The position numbers and the translations under genes are program-made. DNA of 6,048 nucleotides, taken from assembly GCA_946405045.1 (NCBI GenBank), contig CAMJFV010000133.1, forward strand, positions 1-6,048, given 5' to 3'. The notes below the pieces were generated by a model. That model was given only the letters and a program-made list of their open reading frames with translations. It ran no database searches and was not told the origin of the DNA. Shown here piece after piece: positions 1 through 6,048 of this stretch. This DNA comes from an uncultured Bacteroidales bacterium (lineage in GTDB: Bacteria > Bacteroidota > Bacteroidia > Bacteroidales > Paludibacteraceae). How positions within the stretch are numbered: position 1 is the first letter of the stretch; the number at the start of each line of letters is the position of its first letter.

Positions 1-36
1 AAGAGGCCGGAAGTTCGAATCTTCTCACTCGGACCA
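1..36 (+). tRNA. tRNA gene, 3' portion only (identity undetermined)
   Basis: The window opens inside a tRNA gene. A T arm is visible: stem GGAAG (9-13), seven-base loop TTCGAAT (14-20) and stem CTTCT (21-25), with one G-U pair at the outer end. The 3' acceptor strand CACTCGG (26-32), discriminator A (33) and an encoded CCA (34-36) follow. Bases 4-8 (AGGCC) fit a five-base class I variable loop, so bases 1-3 would be the end of the anticodon stem. The anticodon and the 5' half lie upstream of the window, so the amino acid cannot be assigned. The acceptor 5' strand should read CCGAGTG. A terminator begins two bases after the CCA, so this is the last gene of its transcript. Confidence 0.9.
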
Positions 37-37
37 A

Positions 38-75
38 CAAAAGAGGCTGAAACTTGATTGTTTCAGCCTCTTTTG
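38..75 (+). terminator. Strong intrinsic terminator after the tRNA
   Basis: A perfect 16-bp inverted repeat has arms 38-53 and 60-75 and a six-base loop TTGATT (54-59). The core GAGGCTGAAAC pairs with GTTTCAGCCTC. It is flanked by AAAA on the left and TTTT on the right, which gives a U-tract in either direction, so it could act on both strands. It starts two bases after the tRNA CCA. It should stop tRNA transcription and insulate the transporter operon downstream, which therefore needs its own promoter between about 76 and 162. Confidence 0.9.
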
Positions 76-162
76 CTTTATTCTGATAACTTTTTGAATG
101 ACATTGTTTTGACGTTTTGGCAAGGGAAAACAAAAAAGTAAACAAAATAAAAACACAATAAG

Positions 163-1131
163 ATGAAAAATAACGGTGTGATCATTATCGCGATCATTGT
201 AATCGTCGTAATTCTATCAGTAATTCTAATTGGATTAACTCATTCGACTCCAGAACCAGTCATTCAAGGAGAAGTTGAAATATCAGACTATCGTTTGTCT
301 TCTAAGGTTCCTTCTCGTGTGATGGAGATCAAAGTGAAGGAGGGAGACTTCGTAAAGAAGGGAGACACAGTTGCTATCATGGAGGCGCCTGAAGTTGCGG
401 CCAAGCTGTCTCAGGCAGAAGCCGCAAGACGTGCAGCACAGGCATTGCAGAACAAGGCTCAGGCAGGCACACGCAGTGAGCAGATTGAGGCTGCATACGA
501 AATGTGGCAGAAGGCAAAAGCCGGTCTTGATGTTTACGAGAAGACATACCAGAGAGTCGAGAAGCTATACAACGAAGGTGTGATCGCAGCACAGAAGAAA
601 GATGAGGCATACGCTCAACTTGAAGCTGCCAAAGCTACAGAGAAAGCTGCCAAATCACAGTATGACATGGCTATGAACGGTGCCCAGAAAGAGGACAAGG
701 ATGCCGCTGCCGCTCAGGTGGCAAGAGCAAGAGGAGCTATCGCAGAAGTGAACTCATATATCAACGAGACAATCATCCGTGCTTTGGCTGACGGTGTTGT
801 GACTGAGATTTTCCCTGAAGAGGGCGAGTTGGTCGGTTCAGGAGCCCCAATCATGAATGTGGCTAAAGCCGACGGTGCATATCTAACATTCAATATCCGT
901 GAAGATTTGCTAAAGGGATTTGAGATTGGCAAGACAGTCAACGTCTATATTCCTGCAAAAGACACAACAATCAACGCCACTGTAAGTGGAATGAAGAATG
1001 TAGGCAGCTACGCAGTATGGAAAGCTACAAAAGCACTTGGACAATACGATCTTAAAACATTCGAGGTAAAGATGCGTCCAGAGTCTCAGAATCTGCAGTT
1101 GGCTGCAGGAATGAGTGCGATCATAAAATAA
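163..1131 (+). CDS. HlyD/YbhG-type periplasmic membrane fusion protein
   Basis: This 322-residue protein is a periplasmic adaptor that would link an inner-membrane transporter to an outer-membrane TolC-type channel. Residues 6-26 form one N-terminal membrane anchor with no lipobox cysteine. A biotinyl-lipoyl-like half domain follows (about 34-75: SSKVPSRVMEIKVKEGDFVK, then KGDTVAIMEAPEV). Next is a long Ala/Lys/Glu-rich coiled-coil hairpin (about 76-200), containing AGTRSEQIEAA and LYNEGVIAAQKKDEAYA, both typical of YbhG/EmrA-like adaptors. The second lipoyl half is ADGVVTEIFPEEGELVGSG (about 209-227). A beta-barrel region ends with the usual GMSAIIK. Length is normal for the family. The ATG at 163 places the anchor directly at the N-terminus; no Shine-Dalgarno is visible, which is normal in Bacteroidetes. 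It is the first gene of a three-gene operon, with 11 bp to the permease downstream. The export substrate (drug, lipid or other) cannot be read from the sequence. Confidence 0.95.
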   Translation: MKNNGVIIIAIIVIVVILSVILIGLTHSTPEPVIQGEVEISDYRLSSKVPSRVMEIKVKEGDFVKKGDTVAIMEAPEVAAKLSQAEAARRAAQALQNKAQAGTRSEQIEAAYEMWQKAKAGLDVYEKTYQRVEKLYNEGVIAAQKKDEAYAQLEAAKATEKAAKSQYDMAMNGAQKEDKDAAAAQVARARGAIAEVNSYINETIIRALADGVVTEIFPEEGELVGSGAPIMNVAKADGAYLTFNIREDLLKGFEIGKTVNVYIPAKDTTINATVSGMKNVGSYAVWKATKALGQYDLKTFEVKMRPESQNLQLAAGMSAIIK

Positions 1132-1142
1132 ACTAAAAGAGT

Positions 1143-2324
1143 ATGGATATAAAGTCAATTTTTAGCAGATTAAAAAAGTTGGCTATTAGAGAGGCCGAGA
1201 TATCAAGACGTCGTCCGCTCTACCTATTCTGTATGCTTATTGCTCCCGTCTTCTTCAGTTTCATGTTTATCAACGTGATGGAAGAAGGAGCACCAGATGA
1301 GATTCCTGCTGCTGTGGTCGACGACGATGACAGCCAGGTGTCACGCACGCTTCTACGTACACTTGACGCCATGCAGGAGACAGATCTGACAGTGAAATAC
1401 AAAAATTTCTCCGATGCCAAGGATGCCCTACGTAAAGGAGAGGTTTTCGCAATTGTGCATGTGCCACAAGGGCTATCCGAAAAAGCACTTACACAACGCA
1501 CTCCTACAATCTATTTCTACACCAACGACGCATACTTCTTGGCTGGATCATTCCTTTTCAAGAATATGAAGGTGTTAGGAGAGTTGTCGGGGCTTGCGAT
1601 CACCAAAGCGACACTGTCGGCTAAAGGTTTGGATGACGACAGGATAATGGGATTGATTCAGCCTATAACAGTTGAGTCACACCCGTTGAACAATCCTTCG
1701 CTCAACTATTCCATCTATCTGACTAACATGTTTATACCAGCGATATTGCTTCTTATAATATTCATTGCGACATGTTATTCGATCGGTTTGGAATGGAAAC
1801 GAGGCACACAGAAGAAATGGTATAAAGATGCAGGAGAGAATGTAGTGATTGCATTAGCTGGAAAGCTATTGCCACAAACAGCAGTCTACATGCTGATGTT
1901 CGCATTCATGGACGTCTATCTCTACAGAATCAACGGATTCCCGATCGCATGCTCGTTGCTTCGACTGCTTGGCATACAGCTGTTGGTGACACTCGCGTCA
2001 CAAGCATTCTCTACAGCCATCTTCGGAATACTAGCCGGACAGATGCGATTGGCAATGAGTGTGGCATCTCTGCTTGGAGTGTTGTCAATCTCATTGTGCG
2101 GATTCACATTCCCAGTCATGGCAATGCCAAAAATCATGGAGGCGATCTCATGGCTGTTGCCATTACGCCACTATTATCTGATATATGTCAATCAAGTGCT
2201 CGACGGATATTCCATCATCTATGTATGGAAATCATTCGCAATACTTGTGGCAATAGTCGGACTTCCTCTGCTTTTCATCAAAGTGTATGAGAAAGCATTC
2301 AACGAGGTGAATTACAAAGCATAA
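1143..2324 (+). CDS. ABC-2 type transporter permease (first of a tandem pair)
   Basis: This 393-residue integral membrane protein has the ABC2_membrane_3 architecture seen in YbhS, YbhR and YhhJ. A basic amphipathic N-terminus leads to TM1 (about 26-45). A large extracytoplasmic domain follows (about 47-190), containing AAVVDDDDSQVSRTLLRTLD and a segment around FAIVHVPQGL. Five predicted helices form the C-terminal half (about 194-214, 240-260, 270-297, 303-324 and 362-380). The LCGFTFPVMAMPKIMEA and LLPLRHYYLIYVNQVLDG motifs are typical of the end of ABC-2 permeases. No Walker A or ABC signature is present, so it needs a separate ATPase to act as an ABC exporter. It starts 11 bp after the fusion protein gene and ends 11 bp before a second permease that is clearly related to it, so the two probably form a heterodimer. 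The substrate is unknown. Confidence 0.94.
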   Translation: MDIKSIFSRLKKLAIREAEISRRRPLYLFCMLIAPVFFSFMFINVMEEGAPDEIPAAVVDDDDSQVSRTLLRTLDAMQETDLTVKYKNFSDAKDALRKGEVFAIVHVPQGLSEKALTQRTPTIYFYTNDAYFLAGSFLFKNMKVLGELSGLAITKATLSAKGLDDDRIMGLIQPITVESHPLNNPSLNYSIYLTNMFIPAILLLIIFIATCYSIGLEWKRGTQKKWYKDAGENVVIALAGKLLPQTAVYMLMFAFMDVYLYRINGFPIACSLLRLLGIQLLVTLASQAFSTAIFGILAGQMRLAMSVASLLGVLSISLCGFTFPVMAMPKIMEAISWLLPLRHYYLIYVNQVLDGYSIIYVWKSFAILVAIVGLPLLFIKVYEKAFNEVNYKA

Positions 2325-2335
2325 AAAAGACAAAG

Positions 2336-3493
2336 ATGAAGATACTTCAAATATGCTATAATGAGTTTAAGGAGATTTTTTCCGACGTCGGTATCGTGAT
2401 CTTCGTGATCATTCTTCCGCTCGCATACCCTTTGCTCTACGCCTACATCTACAACAACGAAGTGGTGAGAGAGGTTCCTGTGGTAGTGGTGGACGACAGT
2501 CAGACCAACACAAGCCGAGAATTCCTACGTCGCTGTGACGCGTCGCCAGATATAAAAATCATCTCACACGCCACAGGAATGGAGAACGCCCGCACATATC
2601 TCGAAAGCATGGATGCCTACGGTATCATACGTATTCCACGTGAATTTTCCAACGATATCGCGGCAGGTCGCCAAACAGTGGTCGGTGTCTATTGTGACAT
2701 GGCAAGCATGATGTATTACAAGAACCTGATGATCACCGTCGCTGTCGTGGCACAGAACATGAACAAAGAGATAAAAGTGAGCAAATTAGGAAGTTCCACA
2801 GACCGTGAGGCTGAAATTTCCGCAGCTCCTATAAACTACGAATCCAAAGCGATGTACAACCCGCAGAGCGGATATTCATCGTTCCTGATTCCTGCGGTGC
2901 TGATGCTTATCATCCAGCAATCTCTGATGTTGGGAATCGGAATGCACATGGGAGGAACACGTGAGCAGAACTTCGGTTTTGCTATTCCTAAAGGAGATCT
3001 GTACAGGAATCCCGTCTACATTTACCTTGGCAAGATGCTTGCCTATTTCATTATCTATATTGTAGACGCGATATATTTCTTCGCAGTAGTCAACAAGATA
3101 TTCGGATTGCCACAGATGTCGACATTCGGCACATATCTTGCATGGATGGTACCATATCTGATAGCGTGCATATCATATTCAATATTGTTCTCAGTATTAG
3201 TGTACCGACGTGAGGACTGCATCATGCTGTTCGTGTTCTTAAGCTTGCCACTGATATTCATCTCAGGAATCAGCTGGCCAATCTCAGAGATACCACAAAA
3301 ATGGTTGTATTTCTCATATCTGTTCCCGTCATCACTTGGAATACACGCATATGTCCGCACCAACACTATGGGTGCATCAATCAATGACATAGAGTTCTAC
3401 CACTGGGGATTGATCATACAGGCGGCAGTCTACACAAGTCTTTCGCTCATCTTCTACTATTGGCAGCTGAAGAAGAGAAAAATCGAAGAATAA
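2336..3493 (+). CDS. ABC-2 type transporter permease (second of a tandem pair)
   Basis: This 385-residue protein is a paralogue of the preceding gene product. TM1 lies at about 19-39. An extracytoplasmic domain spans about 40-180, with PVVVVDDSQTNTSREFLRRC aligning to the AAVVDDDDSQVSRTLLRTLD segment of its neighbour, and YGIIRIPREFS aligning to FAIVHVPQGLS. Five more predicted helices follow (about 181-203, 228-255, 267-289, 295-315 and 358-377). ISGISWPISEIPQKWLYFSY is the typical ABC-2 motif before the last helix, and the C-terminus is basic (KKRKIEE). There is no nucleotide-binding domain. Length and topology match full-length YbhR/YhhJ-like permeases. It is the last gene of the operon; a hairpin follows 21 bp after the stop. 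Together with gene 2 it would form the transmembrane core of an exporter docking onto the fusion protein. The substrate is unknown. Confidence 0.94.
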   Translation: MKILQICYNEFKEIFSDVGIVIFVIILPLAYPLLYAYIYNNEVVREVPVVVVDDSQTNTSREFLRRCDASPDIKIISHATGMENARTYLESMDAYGIIRIPREFSNDIAAGRQTVVGVYCDMASMMYYKNLMITVAVVAQNMNKEIKVSKLGSSTDREAEISAAPINYESKAMYNPQSGYSSFLIPAVLMLIIQQSLMLGIGMHMGGTREQNFGFAIPKGDLYRNPVYIYLGKMLAYFIIYIVDAIYFFAVVNKIFGLPQMSTFGTYLAWMVPYLIACISYSILFSVLVYRREDCIMLFVFLSLPLIFISGISWPISEIPQKWLYFSYLFPSSLGIHAYVRTNTMGASINDIEFYHWGLIIQAAVYTSLSLIFYYWQLKKRKIEE

Positions 3494-3514
3494 CATTATT
3501 CCGTTTTGAATGTA

Positions 3515-3540
3515 ATGGACAGGGAGGAATCCCTGTCCAT
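3515..3540 (+). terminator. GNRA-capped hairpin at the end of the transporter operon
   Basis: A perfect 11-bp stem (ATGGACAGGGA, 3515-3525, with TCCCTGTCCAT, 3530-3540) is closed by a GGAA tetraloop, a GNRA-class loop. It lies 21 bp after the permease stop codon. The seven-T run at 3552-3558 is 11 bases beyond the stem rather than directly next to it. It is therefore either a non-canonical intrinsic terminator or an RNA 3'-end-protecting hairpin. Its position between two operons supports a role in transcript ending. Confidence 0.65.
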
Positions 3541-3591
3541 CCGACGGATCATTTTTTTACAAATCCGGTCAAATAATCCAAAAAAACGTAG

Positions 3592-3599
3592 TATTTTTG
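3592..3599 (+). promoter_or_regulatory. Bacteroidetes-type promoter (-7 element) for the nfn operon
   Basis: TATTTTTG matches the Bacteroidetes -7 consensus TAnnTTTG at every fixed position. It lies in a 140-bp gap, 34 bp before the start codon at 3634. Transcription would begin near 3605 and leave a leader of about 29 bases. A clear -33 TTTG is not present at the expected distance (around 3568-3573 the sequence reads GTCAAA), so the upstream half is weak and an activator might help. This promoter makes the second operon independent of the transporter operon. Confidence 0.7.
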
Positions 3600-3633
3600 T
3601 AAAAATTGACAAAACTAAAGCATTTTCTTACCA

Positions 3634-4452
3634 ATGAGTAAAATAGTAAGTAAGGAGTTCTTTTCAGAAAACGTGGTGAAACTGGAGGTTGAAGCCCCAT
3701 TGATTGCCCGTTCGAGAAAAGCTGGACACTTCGTTATCGTTCGTGTTGACGCTAACGGAGAGCGTATTCCGTTGACTATTGCGGATTCGGACACAGAGAA
3801 GGGTACAATTACTCTTGTGATTCAAAAAATCGGTGCATCGTCCACCAAAATCACCAATCTAAATGTTGGAGATGAGTTATTGGATGTAGTAGGTCCGCTT
3901 GGTAAGGCAACCCATATCGAGAAATTCGGAACAGTGGTATGTTCTGGCGGTGGTGTAGGTGTAGCCCCACTTCTTCCTATCATCAAGGCTATGAAGGCTG
4001 CAGGAAACAAGGTCATCTCAGTGTTGGCAGCCCGCACAAAAGATCTTGTCATCCTTGAGGAGCAAGTACGTGAGTATTCAGACGAAGTGGTAATCATGAC
4101 AGACGACGGTTCATACGGCAAAGCAGGTCGTGTGACAGACGGAATTGAAGAGATCGCCAAACGTGAGAAGATTGATCTATGTGTGACAATCGGACCAGCG
4201 ATCATGATGAAATTCGTGTCGTTGCTAACAAAGAAATATGATATCCCTACAGTAGCGTCGCTTAACACAATCATGGTCGACGGAACAGGAATGTGTGGAG
4301 CATGCCGAATAACAGTAGGTGGCAAAACAAAGTTTGTGTGCGTTGACGGTCCAGAGTTCGACGCCCACCAGGTAGATTTCGATGAGATGCTTATGCGTCT
4401 TGGCGCTTACAGAGAGCAGGAGCAGGAGGCAAAAGCAAAAATAGCAAAGTAA
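3634..4452 (+). CDS. nfnA: NADH-dependent ferredoxin:NADP+ oxidoreductase, small subunit (NfnA/SudB-like)
   Basis: This 272-residue cytoplasmic protein belongs to the ferredoxin-NADP reductase/PyrK family. Residues 1-95 form the FAD-binding barrel, with RIPLTIAD (44-51) as the flavin-contacting motif and GPLGKA at 87-92. Residues 98-200 form the NAD(H)-binding domain, starting with VVCSGGGVGVAPLLP (101-115). The C-terminal part carries a [2Fe-2S] site with Cys221, Cys224 and Cys236. PyrK has four Cys; here Asp216, five residues before the first Cys, sits where Nfn small subunits are reported to use an aspartate ligand. Pairing with the gene 8 bp downstream, a GltD-like flavoprotein, is the hallmark of NfnAB. 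That complex couples NADH and reduced ferredoxin oxidation to NADP+ reduction by flavin-based electron bifurcation. Older annotations say sulfide dehydrogenase subunit beta. PyrK is unlikely because no pyrD is adjacent. Confidence 0.92.
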   Translation: MSKIVSKEFFSENVVKLEVEAPLIARSRKAGHFVIVRVDANGERIPLTIADSDTEKGTITLVIQKIGASSTKITNLNVGDELLDVVGPLGKATHIEKFGTVVCSGGGVGVAPLLPIIKAMKAAGNKVISVLAARTKDLVILEEQVREYSDEVVIMTDDGSYGKAGRVTDGIEEIAKREKIDLCVTIGPAIMMKFVSLLTKKYDIPTVASLNTIMVDGTGMCGACRITVGGKTKFVCVDGPEFDAHQVDFDEMLMRLGAYREQEQEAKAKIAK

Positions 4453-4460
4453 AGAAGATT

Positions 4461-5906
4461 ATGGCAACAGATAGAAACGAGGCGTGGAGAGAAGAACTAC
4501 GCAAAGCTAAATCACCTAAAGAGCGTACTGCGCAGCCACGTGTGCAGATGAACTCGCTTGATCCAAAATACAGAGCAAGATGCCGTGAGGAGGTAAACCA
4601 AGGTTTGACAGCTGAACAGGCTGTAGCTGAGGCTAGCAGATGTATGGACTGCCCTAATCCTACTTGTATGACAGGATGTCCGGTCAGCATCAACATCCCA
4701 GGATTCATCAAGAACATCGAACGTGGCGAGTTTATCCAGGCTGCAGATGTGCTAAAGGAGACAAGTGCCCTTCCTGCTGTTTGCGGACGTGTTTGTCCAC
4801 AGGAGAAGCAGTGTGAGAGTCAGTGTATGTATGTCAAGATGAAGAAGGAGCCGGTTGCTATCGGTTATCTTGAAAGATTCGCTGCCGACTACGCTCGTGA
4901 GAACGACACAAAGAAGGCAGCTCCAAGCATCAAGAAGAACGGTATCAAGATAGCTGTAGTAGGAAGTGGTCCTGCAGGACTTTCTTTCGCTGGCGACATG
5001 ATAAAGAAAGGATACAACGTCACTGTATTCGAGGCATTGCACGAAATCGGAGGAGTGTTGAAATATGGTATCCCTGAATTCCGTCTTCCTAACAAAGTGG
5101 TAGAGGCAGAGATCGACAATCTACGTGCTCTTGGCGTTGTGTTCATCAAAAACTGCATCGTAGGAAAGACTATCACAGTAGACGAGTTGAAAGCCGACGG
5201 ATTCAAAGGCATCTTCGTCGCATCAGGAGCCGGACTACCACGTTTCATGGGCATCGAAGGTGAGAACCTGACAGGTATCATGTCAAGTAACGAATATCTG
5301 ACACGCGTCAACCTAATGGACGCAGGCAATCCAGATACCGACACCCCTGTTTTGAAGGGCAAGAACGTAGTCGTTGTCGGAGGAGGAAACACAGCCATGG
5401 ACTCAGTGCGTACAGCCTTGAGAATGGGAGCAGAGAGAGCCATCATCGTATATCGCCGTAGCGAGGAAGAGATGCCAGCTCGTCTTGAAGAGGTTCACCA
5501 CGCAAAAGAGGAAGGCGTTGAGTTTATGACTCTTCACAACCCTATCCAATATATCGGCGACGAGAATGGACGCGTCACAAAAGTCCGTTTGCAGAAGATG
5601 GAACTTGGCGAGCCAGATGCGAGTGGACGTAGAAGCCCAGTTGAGATTCCAGGAGCCATCGAAGAGATTGAATGCGACGAGGTAATCGTCAGCATCGGTG
5701 TGTCACCTAACCCAATCGTTCCAAACTCAGTAGCAGGTCTTTCTGTAGGCAGAAAAGGCACTATCGAGGTCAACGAGAACATGCAGAGCAGCATACCAAT
5801 GTTGTTTGCCGGAGGTGATATCGTAAGAGGTGGAGCGACAGTGATCCTGGCTATGGGAGACGGACGTCGCGCCGCAGCCGCAATGGACGAATACTTGAAT
5901 AAATGA
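4461..5906 (+). CDS. nfnB: NADH-dependent ferredoxin:NADP+ oxidoreductase, large subunit (NfnB/SudA; GltD-like)
   Basis: This 481-residue flavoprotein is homologous to the glutamate synthase small subunit. An N-terminal iron-sulfur domain has two Cys clusters: Cys61, Cys64, Cys69, Cys73 and Cys108, Cys112, Cys118, Cys122, fitting two [4Fe-4S] centres. An FAD-binding Rossmann motif follows (VVGSGPAGLS, 166-175; glutamate ending the second strand at 191). A second nucleotide motif, VVVGGGNTAMD (304-314), binds NADP(H). The C-terminal FAD motif is LFAGGDIVRGGATVILAMGD (448-467), followed by GRRAAAAMDEYL. All cofactor motifs are intact and the length is close to the usual 465-475. No glutamate synthase large subunit is nearby. 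An NfnA-type partner ends 8 bp upstream, so this is best read as NfnB, the bifurcating, ferredoxin- and NADP-reactive subunit, although automated annotation often says NADPH-dependent glutamate synthase. A strong terminator lies 28 bp after the stop. Confidence 0.93.
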   Translation: MATDRNEAWREELRKAKSPKERTAQPRVQMNSLDPKYRARCREEVNQGLTAEQAVAEASRCMDCPNPTCMTGCPVSINIPGFIKNIERGEFIQAADVLKETSALPAVCGRVCPQEKQCESQCMYVKMKKEPVAIGYLERFAADYARENDTKKAAPSIKKNGIKIAVVGSGPAGLSFAGDMIKKGYNVTVFEALHEIGGVLKYGIPEFRLPNKVVEAEIDNLRALGVVFIKNCIVGKTITVDELKADGFKGIFVASGAGLPRFMGIEGENLTGIMSSNEYLTRVNLMDAGNPDTDTPVLKGKNVVVVGGGNTAMDSVRTALRMGAERAIIVYRRSEEEMPARLEEVHHAKEEGVEFMTLHNPIQYIGDENGRVTKVRLQKMELGEPDASGRRSPVEIPGAIEEIECDEVIVSIGVSPNPIVPNSVAGLSVGRKGTIEVNENMQSSIPMLFAGGDIVRGGATVILAMGDGRRAAAAMDEYLNK

Positions 5907-5934
5907 TAATTCAATAAGCGTAATGCTATATTAT

Positions 5935-5962
5935 AAAAAGACGGGGGAGACCTCGTCTTTTT
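5935..5962 (+). terminator. Intrinsic terminator of the nfn operon
   Basis: A 12-bp stem has arms 5935-5946 and 5951-5962. It is AAAAAGACG with CGTCTTTTT, extended inward by one G-U and two G-C pairs, and closed by a GAGA tetraloop (GNRA class, 5947-5950). The 3' arm ends in five T and continues as GTTTT. The A-run on the left gives a U-tract in the other direction too, so it could also end a convergent transcript arriving from the right. It lies 28 bp after the nfnB stop codon. Confidence 0.92.
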
Positions 5963-6048
5963 GTTTTATACTCCGTCCTATTCCACGTATCATTCCACAT
6001 TATTCACATAAGAAACATAGAAAGAGACCTAATTTTCAAAAAATCCTC
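5963..6048. other. Intergenic tail with no identifiable feature
   Basis: These last 86 bases are AT-rich. I find no gene, no clear TAnnTTTG promoter and no further hairpin. On the minus strand one frame stays open from the window edge for 14 codons, ending in TGA at 6006-6004. A convergent gene could therefore end here and share the terminator to its left, but this is too short to claim. Confidence 0.5.

Noticed and set aside
1..75. tRNA 3' end as an integration (att) site for a mobile element
   Set aside because: No integrase, no second copy of the tRNA end and no mobile genes in the window; the downstream genes look like ordinary chromosomal ones.
104..111. Possible promoter for the transporter operon (TTGTTTTG, one mismatch to TAnnTTTG)
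   Set aside because: The conserved A is missing and no good -33 TTTG lies 19-21 bases upstream. A promoter must exist between 76 and 162, but I cannot place it.
3822..4325. Minus-strand ORF of 167 codons inside nfnA
   Set aside because: It lies wholly antisense to a well-supported gene, has no recognisable domain and a composition expected of a shadow frame.
4889..5446. Minus-strand ORF of 185 codons inside nfnB
   Set aside because: Antisense shadow of the FAD-binding region of nfnB, with no domain motifs or start signals.
5980..6008. Repeated ATTCCAC / ATTCCAC / ATTCACA
   Set aside because: The copies are short, unevenly spaced and in AT-rich DNA; not enough to call a direct-repeat element or CRISPR.
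5923..6048. Open frame of 42 codons from ATG at 5923 to the window end
   Set aside because: It runs through the nfn terminator hairpin, the peptide resembles nothing I know, and there is no promoter or ribosome site; chance opening.

Overview
The window looks like chromosomal DNA from a Bacteroidetes bacterium, most likely a Bacteroidales gut or oral commensal. Three things point there. The upstream region of the fourth gene carries a perfect TAnnTTTG -7 element, the Bacteroidetes primary sigma-factor signature. Shine-Dalgarno sequences are weak or absent before all five genes. Intergenic DNA is A/T-rich around moderately AT-rich coding sequence. Genus cannot be fixed from the sequence alone.

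Layout: all five complete genes are on the + strand, in two transcription units. Bases 1-36 are the 3' end of a tRNA gene, with T arm, acceptor strand and encoded CCA. A strong 16-bp hairpin terminator follows at once (38-75). Unit 1 (163-3493) is a three-gene operon with 11-bp gaps: an HlyD/YbhG-type membrane fusion protein, then two related ABC-2-type permeases. It ends near a GNRA-capped hairpin (3515-3540). Unit 2 (3634-5906) has its own Bacteroidetes-type promoter and holds two genes 8 bp apart. They match the two subunits of the NADH-dependent ferredoxin:NADP+ oxidoreductase (NfnA/NfnB, also called SudB/SudA). It ends in a clear intrinsic terminator (5935-5962). The last 86 bases hold nothing I can identify.

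How the genes work together: unit 1 has the gene order of an envelope-spanning exporter like E. coli YbhGFSR (fusion protein, ATPase, permease, permease). However, no ATPase lies between the fusion protein and the permeases, and no TolC-like gene is in the window, so both would have to come from elsewhere. Unit 2 is predicted to make a soluble flavin/iron-sulfur complex that couples the NAD(H), NADP(H) and ferredoxin pools by electron bifurcation. It would supply NADPH in a fermentative anaerobe. The two units appear functionally unrelated.

I see no CRISPR array, insertion sequence, phage gene or other clearly undescribed system. The most thought-provoking point is the permease pair without an ATPase.
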